DNA of 64,000 nt, taken from the NCBI GenBank assembly GCA_033002965.1, contig JAURVB010012700.1, forward strand, positions 1 through 64,000, in the 5' to 3' direction. This stretch comes from Piper betle. Its lineage: Eukaryota > Streptophyta > Magnoliopsida > Piperales > Piperaceae. The position numbers and the translations under genes are program-made. Shown one piece after another: positions 36,819-47,645 of the stretch (its first letter is position 1; each line of letters opens with the position of its first letter). The notes under the pieces are model-generated. The model had not been told where the DNA came from. It made no database searches and was given only the letters and a program-made list of their open reading frames with translations.

Positions 36819-36819
<1 letters not shown>

Positions 36820-36856
<37 letters not shown>
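36820..36856. repeat. (TA)n microsatellite
   Basis: About 37 bp of uninterrupted TA repeats inside the LTR-derived region. Confidence 0.9.
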
Positions 36857-36859
<3 letters not shown>

Positions 36860-37679
36860 GAAAAGTTCGAATTGAAATCGTCCAAAGTTGAAACTGACTC
36901 GAGTCCTAAAAGTGACTCTATGGGCAGGAATCGAGGTAAGAAAAATAAATGGGCCTCAAACCTTCAACTCAATCGGGTAAAAACCTATGACTCAATGAAG
37001 CTGGGCCCACAAGGGTACAATCCGTTGATCCAAAATCTCTATGATGCATGCAAATGAGATACCCTGAAAATCTCAAACGGATACTAAACGCTACAAAAAC
37101 ATAGATCTAGGCCTAAAACTTTGACTAACCAATAAAAATCATATGTATACTTCTCGTATATTCTCATAACTCATGCTTTGCTATAACCTAACTCAATCTA
37201 TTATCTGCATGTCAGGCATATTCAGCCACTATAACATGCTCATACGGCCATTTAGGCCTATATTTATGGTTTGAAAATTAATCTGGCTCGAGCCGACTCA
37301 AGACTGGCCTAAACTAGATGAATTACAAGCCGGTAAAATCTTAACCTGAAGTTGAGTTTTATAGGTAGTTATGATTTAAAGCCTAGAGTTGTAGAAGTGA
37401 GAACCTCCCCTAGACGTCTATAAATACCCAAAAAGTGAAGGAAAAATGGGAGGCTCATGCAGAAAAAAAGAGGAGAAAAGAAGAAAAGAAAAAAGAAGAA
37501 GCAAAGAATAAGTGAAGAAAGGGGAGGAGCCTTCTCGCTGGAAATCCATCTCCAATGACCCCCAAGACGACCGATGTGAAGTTTGGAGTGCCCTCAACAC
37601 TATAGTCACGCCAACTTCTTTCCAGCAACTGTTCAAAGAGACCAGTCCGCTGCCAGCCAAGCCACTACCACCATTGTAC

Positions 37680-38110
37680 TCCTCTCATAGCTGTCAACAA
37701 ACCCAAGTTAAGAGACATCACTAGAAGAGCCTCGCCCACACCGAAAAATAGCCCAGAAAACTCTCATCGGAGCAGCAAAATAGAAAAGTGCATTGCAGCC
37801 ATTCTCACAGCCACTGTCTGCCCAACCCAGGCCACCACTGGCTACATCACCACTTCCACTGGGCTCTCTTCAATACTGTTAACAAACCCAAGTTGAGATC
37901 TATCGTTGAAGAGCCTCGCCCTCACCGAAAAACCACCTAAAAGTGGCCCACTAGAAAAGTACAATAACAGAATGCTGCCAACTTGCATGCCTCTGTTTGA
38001 CCGACTCAGGCCAACACAAGCCACACTACTATTTCCAATGGATTCATCTTATCACCAGCTACAAAACCAAGCTAAGTCCTGTTGCATTTAGCCGTCGTCG
38101 TAGCCGAAAA
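37680..38110 (+). repeat. Degenerate tandem array, about 185-bp period, about 2.3 copies
   Basis: CTGTCAACAAACCCAAGTTA at 37691 recurs as CTGTTAACAAACCCAAGTTG at 37876, each followed by GAAGAGCCTCGCCC and ACCGAAAAA. A poorer third copy starts near 38059 (ACAAAACCAAGCTAAG, then GCCGAAAAACG). The intervals are about 185 bp. Confidence 0.75.
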
Positions 38111-38845
38111 ACGATGAGAGAGCCTAGCGAAAAAGCATTTTTGTCGGCACTTCCCGGCGCCGTTGCAACTAGATGGAAGCGCCTCCGGCCACCGTTCCAC
38201 CTTGAAACCACTCACCAGTCATAGACTACCGTTCTAGGCGGTCGCTCCTCACCGTAGACACTAGAGCCTCATCGGGTTTGAGGCTCTAGTTGTCCTCAGC
38301 CGGCATATTGTGCACCACTTATAGCTAGCGCACTCAAAATTTTTTAGAAGCATGTGTATGCCACCCATTCTGGTCCAATGTCTATCCTAGTTTGAACCAA
38401 CCCAATAGTTTGAACCAACCCAAAGCAGTCATGTTCAGTCCAATATCGCTCTAAAAAACAATTTGAAGGCCTTCCTACCCCACCGTTTTAAGAAGCTCAA
38501 GACACAATAGTAAAGTTATTCTGAAGATTAAAAGATAAAAAAAGGAAAATCAAGGCATTATAATCAAAATTATCAAAGACAAATCAAATAAAAAAGATAA
38601 AATTTATTATTTTATGAATTCATGGTTCTCAAACCACCATGAATTGACTTAAAGATTTGACTTAAACTTTAAAAAAACACATAAAAATTTTTTTGAGTCT
38701 TTCCTCGCTCGCAGCATTTTATTTTTATTTATTTTACTTGCACAATTTCTTTGCACGACATGGGCGCCTTTAATCCCACCAAACCCTCTAATTTGAAACG
38801 AAACGTAATCACGGGGTGGAAATCCCACGTCCGAACATATCACTT

Positions 38846-38969
38846 AGCGTCACATAGGAAGCCTTCCATAATTAACATGATCCACTTGCATATATAAGCC
38901 TTCCATGGCATTATAAGCCTTCCATAATTAACATGATCCATTTGCATATAACTAGCGTCACATAGGAAG
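38846..38969. repeat. Nested direct repeats
   Basis: AGCGTCACATAGGAAG occurs at 38846 and 38954 (108-bp period). Between them, CCTTCCATAATTAACATGAT with its downstream TTGCATATA occurs at 38862 and 38918 (56-bp period). Confidence 0.85.
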
Positions 38970-39301
38970 AGCAGTCGTGGACCAACTCAACTCTCCATCA
39001 ACAAGGGTAGGAACAACGGAATGGATACCAACTCATGGGGCAAGATGAACTATAACTGAAAAGAGAAGACAAGGAAGGTTATCCAACAGATACTGCTATA
39101 CAGTGATTCTGCCCAGGAGAGTATTAGATACCAATAGAGCATTTAAAGAGGCCATTGAAGACACAGGCAGCCACGCAAAGCTCATTCCAAAATACCACAC
39201 TGTAAAGAAACTAGTGAGAATGTGAAAAAGTGGAATGTCCCCAACTTTTCATTGACAGCATAGAATGCCACTTAGAACCCTACCAGTTGTTCTTTTCCTC
39301 A
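38970..39301. other. Probable bZIP 3' UTR and spacer
   Basis: About 330 bp downstream of the bZIP stop on the minus strand. No distinct feature beyond the probable 3' UTR. Confidence 0.4.
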
Positions 39302-41023
39302 TTAGGCTTCAGCAGGAGTTCGAGCGCCTGCACAAAAATCAGAGTATAAACTTCACTATCTGGCTTGAGACGAAAAGGCAAACACATATTGTAGTAAGAT
39401 ATCTAGCAAGTGGTACTGCATAAAAGAGCTTTTCTAAAAATTGTGCACAAGTAATAATGTATAAGTAATTACTATCACCATCGTCTGACCACAAAAATCA
39501 ACCTAAATAAATAAAATTTATATGAATGTACATCTCTATATTAGCATAAAATAATTATAAATTAGTTCAGGAAGAATTGCTACTTGGACAAAAGTTAGAT
39601 ACCATCCTGAAAGTGTAGTTAACCATATTCTTCACGTGAATAATTCTTCTACGATGTAATTTTGGAAGCTAAGCAAAAACTAAACGCATTTCTCCAAATT
39701 ATTGTGGGAGAAGAAAGTCTTCCTATCGTTACTTTAAACAACCATAAAGGAATACAACAATAGCACATACAAATTTCAAAGCCCAATCAGAATTCAGAAG
39801 TAAGAAGATCATAACCCAAACCTATGCTAAAGCAAGATAAAAAAAAACCTTCCCAATGCTACAATCTTCTTCTTCCATCGTATACAGATAGGGGTTGGGC
39901 AGGACATGTACCCTAGATTCTTAGTTTATATTATGTTAAAAATTATATTACATAAAAAAGCATCAAATTGAAGCTTCAAAAAGAGAATAGTTAAACAATA
40001 TGGAAATTAAGAAAAACAAACAATCCTAACATATTCCAATACTGCATGTTATCCTCAATTCAGAATCCCCACAATAGATGAAGTACTTAACATGTAACAA
40101 ATTTGTAAGTTAAAGTAAAGTCTCTGCTATACGAAGGGAAAAAACACCAACTGAACTTAAATCCGCATTAAAAAATGCGACAAACAAATGTGGTGTTTTG
40201 CAGCATAATCATTTCAAAATAGCTAACCTTTGCGTTTATTAATGGAAGAATTGGCAGTCCCCCCAACATTCACATTGCTGCAACCAGAGAATTCCTTTGT
40301 CCCAAGATTCGCATTGCCACCACACTGAACACTAACAATGTCACAAGCTCCAAAACCAGTTCCATTTACTCCGTCTCCTTCTGAGCTTGGGTGCAAGCAA
40401 TTGAGCTTATCATCACAACGTAAATCACAGGAATTAAGCACAAATCCATCTGATAGGTTAGGTTGTGAATTGATGGAATTCAGTACTCCACCATTCCCTC
40501 CTTTCCCCAGCTTCTGATATGGGAAACACCCAATTTCACCTTCAATCCTTCCCCTAATGTCCACCAGCAAGCATTTCAGCCGAACAATCTCTGCCTCCAA
40601 TGCAGCTTGCCCCTGCAATCTCTTCGTCAGTTGCTGATTCAGAGCCGTCAATCTAACAACTTCATCCTCCAAAGATGCCGCCCGAGCCTTCTTCTTCTCA
40701 CGGTACTTGCGCACTGCTTCACGATTGCCAAGAGGCCGTTTCGTGGAGGTTTTCTCAGTGGATTCTGCAGTGTCATCAATGGGCAGAATGTGCTTGTCAT
40801 CACTGTGGCCAGGGAGAATCTTAGTGTGGACATGGAAGCAAGTGTGGGTGTGGGTGGAATCAGGGCCTGGCGGGTTGCAGGTGTGGGTATGAGTGCAAGC
40901 ATGGGTGTCCTTCAGGATCTCCTCGAAGAAGGCATCCATGGAGCAGCTGCTGGGAAGCTGGTCAACCATGTTTGGGCTGGAAAACACTTCATGGTGTGAA
41001 AATTCGATTTCTCCATCATCCAT
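39302..41023 (-). CDS. F-group bZIP zinc-deficiency sensor/activator (bZIP19/bZIP23 type)
   Basis: In Arabidopsis bZIP19 and bZIP23 bind Zn directly and activate ZIP and NAS genes under Zn deficiency through ZDRE sites. Here a main exon (41023-40228) and a 26-nt last exon (39327-39302) give 273 residues. The start MDDGEIEFSHHEVFSS aligns with bZIP19; an upstream in-frame ATG at 41035 adds four residues. The Cys/His-rich zinc-sensor motif is intact at about residues 43-68 (CTHTHTCNPPGP, then THTHTCFHVHTKIL). The basic region (RPLGNREAVRKYREKKKARA, about 97-115) and leucine zipper (SLEDEVVRL, LKCLLVDIRGRI) follow. The last exon encodes ARTPAEA after KRKG, a different tail from the Arabidopsis one. 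A 5' UTR intron is likely (minus-strand donor at about 42134, acceptor at about 41082), with the CT-rich first leader exon near 42135-42350. No lesion is seen. Confidence 0.94.
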
Positions 41024-42384
41024 GGTGATCAGCATGATAAGTACAGACAGCTGATGAAGAACAAAACTCCAAGCTGACAGATAATGTCCAAGCTTTTGAG
41101 CATTACCAAGACCAAGGGCTTTAAGAGAAACTTAAAGCTTTATGCAGAACCCAGATGATATTTATCGGGATTCATAGAAAGACACACCACCAAGTCAATT
41201 CCTTGCAAATTGAAAGCCTATAACATCAAAAGCAAGTCCATCAGAAACGCTCTAAGAAATCAGAAAAGAAAGTACGAATTTCTACATGCTTGAACAATAA
41301 TAACGTGCCCAAGCATTGATGGAGAAATTGCTGTTGCTAAAGGCATGAAGATACAGCAAAGTTTGGAGCTTTAACCAGAACCCGGACTATATATATTCGA
41401 CTGTTTACGTCAAGTTCACTCTAAGAAACCAAACATAAGACACTATAAAAACCTCGGGCTTGCCACATTTCCAGATGAATAATTGATAAATCAGAAGCCA
41501 ATCCAATAAAATGGAGAAACCATTGTGCCTAAAAGCATGAAGGGACAGAAAAATGTAAAAACGTGAGAAGCACCCAAATGACGTTTATAAGGATACATAT
41601 GTACATATATGGATGGAATCACCACCATAAGTCAATTACTTGAGAAAGTCTACCATGAAGAAAGTGGCTTTATGTAGAACAATCAGATGCCAAACGAAAA
41701 TTTTAAAAAGTAAAAATAATCAGTCACAGAGACAATGTTCCTCGAAACTTTATGAACAACTGAAAATCTAGTAAAACTCGGATTTCAATTCAAGTACCTA
41801 GATATGAAATAAATTCCAGATTAAAAAAAAGGACCTATGACTGTTACTAAGCCAGGAAAACGCGGTCCGTCAAACAATAAATGAGCTTTTCTAGAATGCA
41901 TAGCGCCAACAGAAACCCATCAATCGGAAAGTATGATTCCGCCGCTCCCCGACGGTAATCATGAGCTAATCTAACAGAAATAATAAATCGCCGCGACCGA
42001 GGCATGAACACGTAACAAGATCGAAAATTTTCCACAGTCACAAAGCCTATGTTTTTCAGATTCCACAAAACACCACTAAAAATAAATAAATAAAGACGAA
42101 CAAAACAAAAAAAGTCTTCAGATTTCTACATACCCAGATGATGATGATATCCAGCAACAGCCTACGAAATGCGAAAATGCACAAGCTTGCAACTAAAGTT
42201 AGTCAAGCACGGAAACAACGATGGAAGTAAGAGAGTGGGAAGAAGAAGAAGCAGAAGCCGTCAACGTGTTGTGGGAAGAAAAAGGGAAGCAAACGCGAGG
42301 AAGGAGTCGGGTGGATGGATGGTCGGAGATGGTTGAAGAGTCGCCGGCAAAGATTCACCACTCATCTTCCGACAACTTTCTCAT
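41024..42384 (-). promoter_or_regulatory. 5' UTR, probable leader intron and promoter of the bZIP gene
   Basis: On the minus strand a CT-rich leader at about 42350-42135 ends at CATCTGG with a GTATGTAG donor. A CTGTCAG acceptor lies just above the ATG (about 41082). This suggests a leader intron of roughly 1.05 kb, which RNA data should confirm. The small open frames in this span have no match. Confidence 0.5.
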
Positions 42385-42535
42385 GTCTACTTTTTTATTA
42401 TTCTTTTTTTTCATTTCTTTTTTATTATTTTTTTACTCGTTACTTTTTTATTATTCTTTTTTTTCCTTCATTACTTTTTAATTATTCTTTTTTTTCCCCC
42501 TCGTTGCTTTTTTATTATTCTTGTGATCATTGATA
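42385..42535. repeat. T-rich minisatellite upstream of the bZIP gene
   Basis: At least four imperfect copies of a 29-53-bp unit built on TTTTTTATTATTCTTTTTTT, separated by short CTCGTTGC- or CATTAC-like joins. Confidence 0.8.
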
Positions 42536-44259
42536 GCTCCATTTTTTCTTCTTCCTTTTTTTTTTTTTTTGTTCATGCCTTAGATTAAATTAAATTTGCA
42601 GCTACTTAAAAATTAACCCAAAAAATAAGTAAAATCCGAGTTGGGTTTTTTTTATTTTGAGAATTTTTTTAATTTTTAATTTTTTAATACTAATAAAAAG
42701 TAAAATCACATTTGAATAAAAAATAAGATTTTTAATCATCAAAATATGTCACAATAAAATTTATTTATTAAATTATAAATATTCAAGAGAATTATATGTA
42801 GCAACCCGTCTCAATTTGGTTCCAAAATCTCTCTGTTTTTTTTTTCTTTGAAAGACCAAAATCTCTCCTTTTTGTGTGTCAATGACTCCATTAGGTTCCT
42901 CCTTTGACTGCTCCAATGCTAAATCATCTGATACTAATTTCTAAAGGTTGGAATATTAATGAACCAGGTGCTATGTCGTATTTAAAAATATATTAAAACA
43001 TGAAATAGAAAAACTAGAACTTGTAGTAGGCTACTAGGTTCATTAGCTGCCATGGCCCAATTCACATTTTGAGCTGGACCATGTGTGTAAGATCTGTAGG
43101 CGTTTACTTTGCCGTTATTAGTCCTTAACATGGGTACTTAAAATGTGGAATCCAAGCATGGACTTATTAATAATTTGTATAATTAAATTACATGAATTAA
43201 CAATTGACTAAATATTTTTGAATAAAAATTATGAATATCTGTCAGATTTTAATTAAAAATATATACTTAAAATAGGAAATATATAAACTATAATATGAGT
43301 AGATATTTATGTGTCTATGGACTCGAAAACATGTAGAAATTTTCTATTTAGTATATAATAGTAAGTAAATAAAAAACTTGAATAAGATTAGAAATATTTT
43401 AAATTAAATTTGCCAGATTTTTAGAATTTTCAATTTGCGTAAGAACTACTCTAATATTTTATAATACTAAATAATAATAATAATAATAATAATAATCTTA
43501 AACTAATAAAATAAACCGATTGCGGAGTCAAAATCAACTACAATATGTGAAATGCTATTAAAGTAAAAAAAAACTCTACCACTTTAATGGAAGAGGGTAA
43601 ATAGTTACGCTATGGAAACACAATTTACATATAAAAATTTTACATCAAAAGTCTAATAATTTATATTCTAATCAATTTTAATCAACTTGATCCCTTGCAA
43701 AAGGATTCAAATTTAATCAAAAAATAACTTGAATATAAACATTATAATTGATGAGACTTTGACTCACAATGTGTCGTCCAAATTAAATTTTATTAAAAAA
43801 ATAAAAATTTGATATACTAAATTATCTAATAAAAAAAAACAAGTCAAAAAAACAAAAATTAAGAACTAGAAAAGGAGAAACAATAATAACTCCTTGGTCG
43901 TGCCTCATTGTCATTTTTCAATGATTGGCGGAGCCAGCCCATTTGCCTGCCTAGCCCCGGTCATGCCCCCTTACTTACAACCGTGTCCATTGTCTTAGCC
44001 CTATTCACCGGAGTTAATATGCAATAGGAACAAGAAAGCACAACTCCGTTCATTTTAATGTATTTAAATCAATTATTTAATCTTACATTTCTAAACTTAA
44101 AGACATCTAATTAAATCAAGAAAGAAGAGTTATGAATCAATTTTAGTAAATTTTAGTGAGAAAAATTCTTTCATTACACCTAAAAATAATTAATAAATAG
44201 GCACTAGGGTGTTGGAGCCCCTCCGTCTATAAATACCCCCACACCCAGCCATTTCCACC
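42536..44259. other. AT-rich intergenic DNA
   Basis: No gene is recognised. Contains an (AAT)n microsatellite at about 43468-43494 and a long AT-rich stretch. Confidence 0.6.
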
Positions 44260-45160
44260 ACTGTTGCACGAATCGGCAGCGTGCCGATCCGATTTTGGGG
44301 CCGAATCGGTCAGCCCTGAATTGGTGCTCAACTCGGCCGATTTACCCCAATTTCGACTGAGTTAATTAACTCCGATTTGAAATTGGGGTAAGTCGGGAAA
44401 AATCGGTTTTTTTGGGTAAATTACTAAAATACCCTATGTATGATATTTATTAAATTATTTAAACATGGGTAAAATTGGAATTTTGATTTTAAAAACCTAA
44501 CGTTAACCCGCTCCCCCACTCCGCCACTGCGCGTCCGCCCTCCGCCGCCGCATTTTCGCCCTCCGCCGTGCATTCCCGACTCCGGCCTCAACTCCGACCG
44601 GGCTGCTGACCCCGCCTCCACCCTCGCAACATCGCCGCTGATGTGTGGCCGGACCGATTCGGCCTTGTGAACGTGAGAGCACTGTTGCACGAATCGCCGC
44701 CGATCAGGCTGTCGACCCCGCCTCCGACATGTGGCCGGCCAACAGCGCAGTGGCCGCGAGACTCGCCGCCGACCTGGCCTCCGACTGATTCGTATAAAAT
44801 TGGATTTTTTTTTAAATTAAATCTATAAATTATTGGCTATGCTTCACAAAATTTTTCACTGTGCTTCACAAAAGTTGGAACGAATTCACCTCATCTCCGA
44901 CCAGATGTGCAAATTGTTAGCTAAGCTTCACAAATTTTTTCATTATTGATTTGGGATTCATGATCAAATTTATATGTAAAATTTTATGATATGTGTTGTG
45001 CAAATGTATATTTGCTTTGCAAATTTTTTACCAATTTAGACCTATTTAACTGAACCAATTCATGACCGATTTAGACCAATTCCGATTTCGACTCCTCCTC
45101 GTAAAACCGATTCTGATTCCGATTCTGATTTATACCGATTTCAACTATCATCCATACGTT
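44260..45160. mobile_element. Possible non-autonomous hAT-like element rich in CGATT/AATCG
   Basis: CTGTTGCACGAATCG occurs at 44261 and again at 44682. The flanking DNA is packed with AATCGG/CCGATT words at both ends (44270-44410 on one side; 45060-45145, ACCGATTCTGATTCCGATTC, on the other). Such subterminal repeats are typical of plant hAT derivatives. No transposase or clear 8-bp target duplication was found, so the class is an inference. It lies directly upstream of the gene at 45331. Confidence 0.35.
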
Positions 45161-45184
45161 CGAGCCCAGCCGTACCTGATCCGG

Positions 45185-45195
45185 CGAAACCCTAA
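45185..45195 (+). promoter_or_regulatory. Telo-box (AAACCCTAA)
   Basis: GAAACCCTAATTTT about 140 bp before the ATG at 45331. Telo-boxes are common in promoters of ribosomal and growth-related plant genes. Confidence 0.5.
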
Positions 45196-45330
45196 TTTTC
45201 CCCGGCAATCTCCGATTATCGGCCTCCGCCATTGGATCGGTTGCGGATTTTGAGGCTCTTCCTTCGGTGTGGAATTGGCCGGATTCGAATTTGATTCCGA
45301 GAATTTCTTTTCCGGCGCGGGGAGGGGAAG

Positions 45331-47263
45331 ATGGCGCTGTGCTTCCCATCTACGCCGCCGGCGTACGAGTGGGAGAGGGTTCGCCTTATCGATGATTCGA
45401 TTAAGGTTGGTGTTTGATATGAAATCCGACCCCTAGTGGTCGATTGAATGTCGCACTTGTGGATTTAGGGTTTCGGGAAGATATGACGAATTGTGCGTGG
45501 AAATTGCGATTTGTGCGAGAGAAATCGACGGATCTTTGCATTTGTTGTGTTTTGTCACATTTTTACTGTTAAAAAATGTTAATTTAAATAAACCCTATGG
45601 AACTATGAACTTGATTTCGTCACCATCTCTTTAGGGTAGTTGTGAAATTAGGGTTTTGAATGGTGGTGGGATTGGCGGGGTTCGTTGTGGACGGATGGAG
45701 ATATTGCATTGCGGATGCACTGTGGTATTGGGGGACATGGTGAATTTGAGATTTAGGGGTGGATTGAACTTGGTTTGATCACAAGTTGGTCATGTTCAAG
45801 TTTGAATCCTTGCTCTGCAAAGCTGATGACATGGTGTCAAGATCACAATGCACAGATTTTTTGAGGGATTTGTGGTTGGAAGCGGTTTCTTTTTCTCTCC
45901 AATTTCAAAGTTATCACTATGCTTTGAATTCACTTGGTGTGAAGTTTTGCATTTGTTGTGTGATTCAGGAAATTGTATAATGGCGTTGTCACATGTTCAG
46001 TCCTTACTTGAGTAGTCTTGTTCTGCCGTGATGAAGTTGTTAGTGGTCGAGGAATCCTGGTTTGATGAACGGAGTTGTGCTTTCTGGCCATCCGTCATAT
46101 TATCTTCAACTTTCAGGGATAATTTGTTTTCTATAAACAATAAAAAATACGATGTGAACCTTACTTTATAGCCGCGTATTAGCTTCAACTGCAGGTTTAT
46201 TGCTTGTAACTACATTATGTCAAGGTTTATTATGCTTGCAAATGAATTTGTTGTATATGTAAATTGTGATATTTGAGTTTCAACTTGGAAATATTATTTG
46301 GCCAAACTCCTTGCATCTCTCTTTATTTTCTCCTGGGATTGACAAATTTTCTGGTGCTCTTGAAGCTCCAGAAAGTGGAGAGGCTTGAGAATGAAAATAG
46401 GAAAGAGAGAAAGCAGGATAAGAAATCCCTAGAAAGTTGTAAGTTTAGAGAAAAGAAAGAGAGTAGCCATGACAAGAGGCACGAGGATAATGCTCACAAG
46501 CTTGATTCCCATGTGGATATATAACCAACCGCAACAACTGAACAGCTGGAGGAGAGTGGTCTTTCAGAAGAGCATGGGAAACCTGCCCGACTTTGCACTG
46601 GTGATGGAAGATCGGGTGATTCTTCTGATAGTAGTCAGAACAGCAATTTGAAGAGGAAGAAGCCCGAGCTGCCAGCCAATATTATCCGGCAAAGTTGCAG
46701 CCATCCAATTCATGGTAAATTTGATATGCTCAGGGAGTTTACTCTTGGCAATGATGTCCCATTAGTTGACTGCTTGTATCTTTTTCATACAGGTAATGCT
46801 TACCTTCAACAACCACAAGAAACACAAAGATCTAGAAGCACTGAGGAGTGAATGTGACCCTTCTTGTTCTCGTTCTTTTGGTGAAATAAATGCAGCTGTT
46901 GCGGCCCCTAGCACATTGGCTGTGGAACAACATCTGCTGACACTGGAGCAAGCTGCTGAAAGACACATTCAACACAGATGTCACAATTCTTCAATTGAAA
47001 GGGATAAGCAATTGTTCAGGGAATTGATTGTCAACTGGACACCCCCGGAGTTTATTGCAGACCTCCGGGACCTCCTAGACGAGAGCCTGGAGTGGCTAGT
47101 GGATAAAAAAGAGAAGCAACAATGCGAGCCAGAAGCCAAGAGAATCAGACCGACAATGGATGGTGGTCTCTGCCGGGAAGCTGCCAGCATATCTGTTCAA
47201 CCCAGGGCACGCTACTTACACGAGGTCAACATCTTTGCGTTACCCTATGCGCTTCCCTTTTGA
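45331..47263 (+). CDS. Plant-specific protein of unknown function (At1g75860-like), reading frame interrupted
   Basis: The start MALCFPSTPPAYEWER resembles the family start MSRCFPFPPPGY. A Lys/Arg/Glu-rich segment follows (KVERLENENRKERKQDKK), then QLEESGLSEEHGKPA and SSDSSQNSNLKRKK. The end has FRELIVNWTPPEF, ESLEWLVDKKEKQQ and a conserved EVNIFALPYALPF. The family is probably nuclear and has no known function. Exons: 45331-45405, 46366-about 46714 and about 46793-47263. Two problems: an in-frame TAA at 46522-46524, with clear homology on both sides, and a last intron (46715-46792) that as drawn joins in the wrong phase for the final exon, so a further indel or another splice site is needed. 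It may be a recent pseudogene or a gene with consensus errors. It is convergent with the kinase gene, 382 bp apart. Confidence 0.7.
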
Positions 47264-47645
47264 AGCACCAGTTTTGTGAGTTGAGTACGCTTAGATACTG
47301 TTCTGGGAGATACCTTAGAATTCGAGTATGAACGAGAAGACCCGGTTCTGCTACGAACAATGAAGTTCTCGTGTTGAATCTTTACAATGCTGGTCATGCG
47401 ATTGGATTCTTATGAAGGTTCTACTTTCCATGTTGAGTGGAGCTGTTAGGGGTGATGTAAATACGAATTCTTTCTTTTTGCTTACAGCAATGAATGTAAA
47501 ACAAATTTTTTCACATATATTTACAATGAACATAACTTTACTTTGTAGCTTAAATTTATTTAAATTAAATACATGGGCAAAATTTATGGTTGCAACAAAG
47601 CTTCAGAGCACAATTTTAGGGATAGAAGAGAGATAATGTGTGATT
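47264..47645. other. Convergent 3' ends
   Basis: About 380 bp holding the 3' UTRs of the gene ending at 47263 (+) and the kinase ending at 47646 (-). No coding feature is seen. Confidence 0.5.

Larger units (their letters stand above)
34262..38810 (+). mobile_element. LTR-retrotransposon-derived region, non-coding
   Basis: Starts TGTGACACCCCGATTTTGG, the same LTR start as the minus-strand end at 193. It includes a very AT-rich block (35380-36050), GC-richer DNA (36080-36700), a (TA)n tract (about 36820-36856), an LTR-promoter-like CTATAAATACCC at about 37419 and a degenerate tandem array (37680-38110). No gag, protease, RT or integrase motif is found. The right border is not clear (nothing ending in CA with a matching GGTAG target duplication was found), so the end is approximate and several fragments may be combined. 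Confidence 0.5.

Noticed and set aside
42221..42533. Plus-strand ORFs with acidic then Phe/Leu-rich sequence
   Set aside because: They are the antisense of the CT-rich bZIP leader followed by a T-rich minisatellite.
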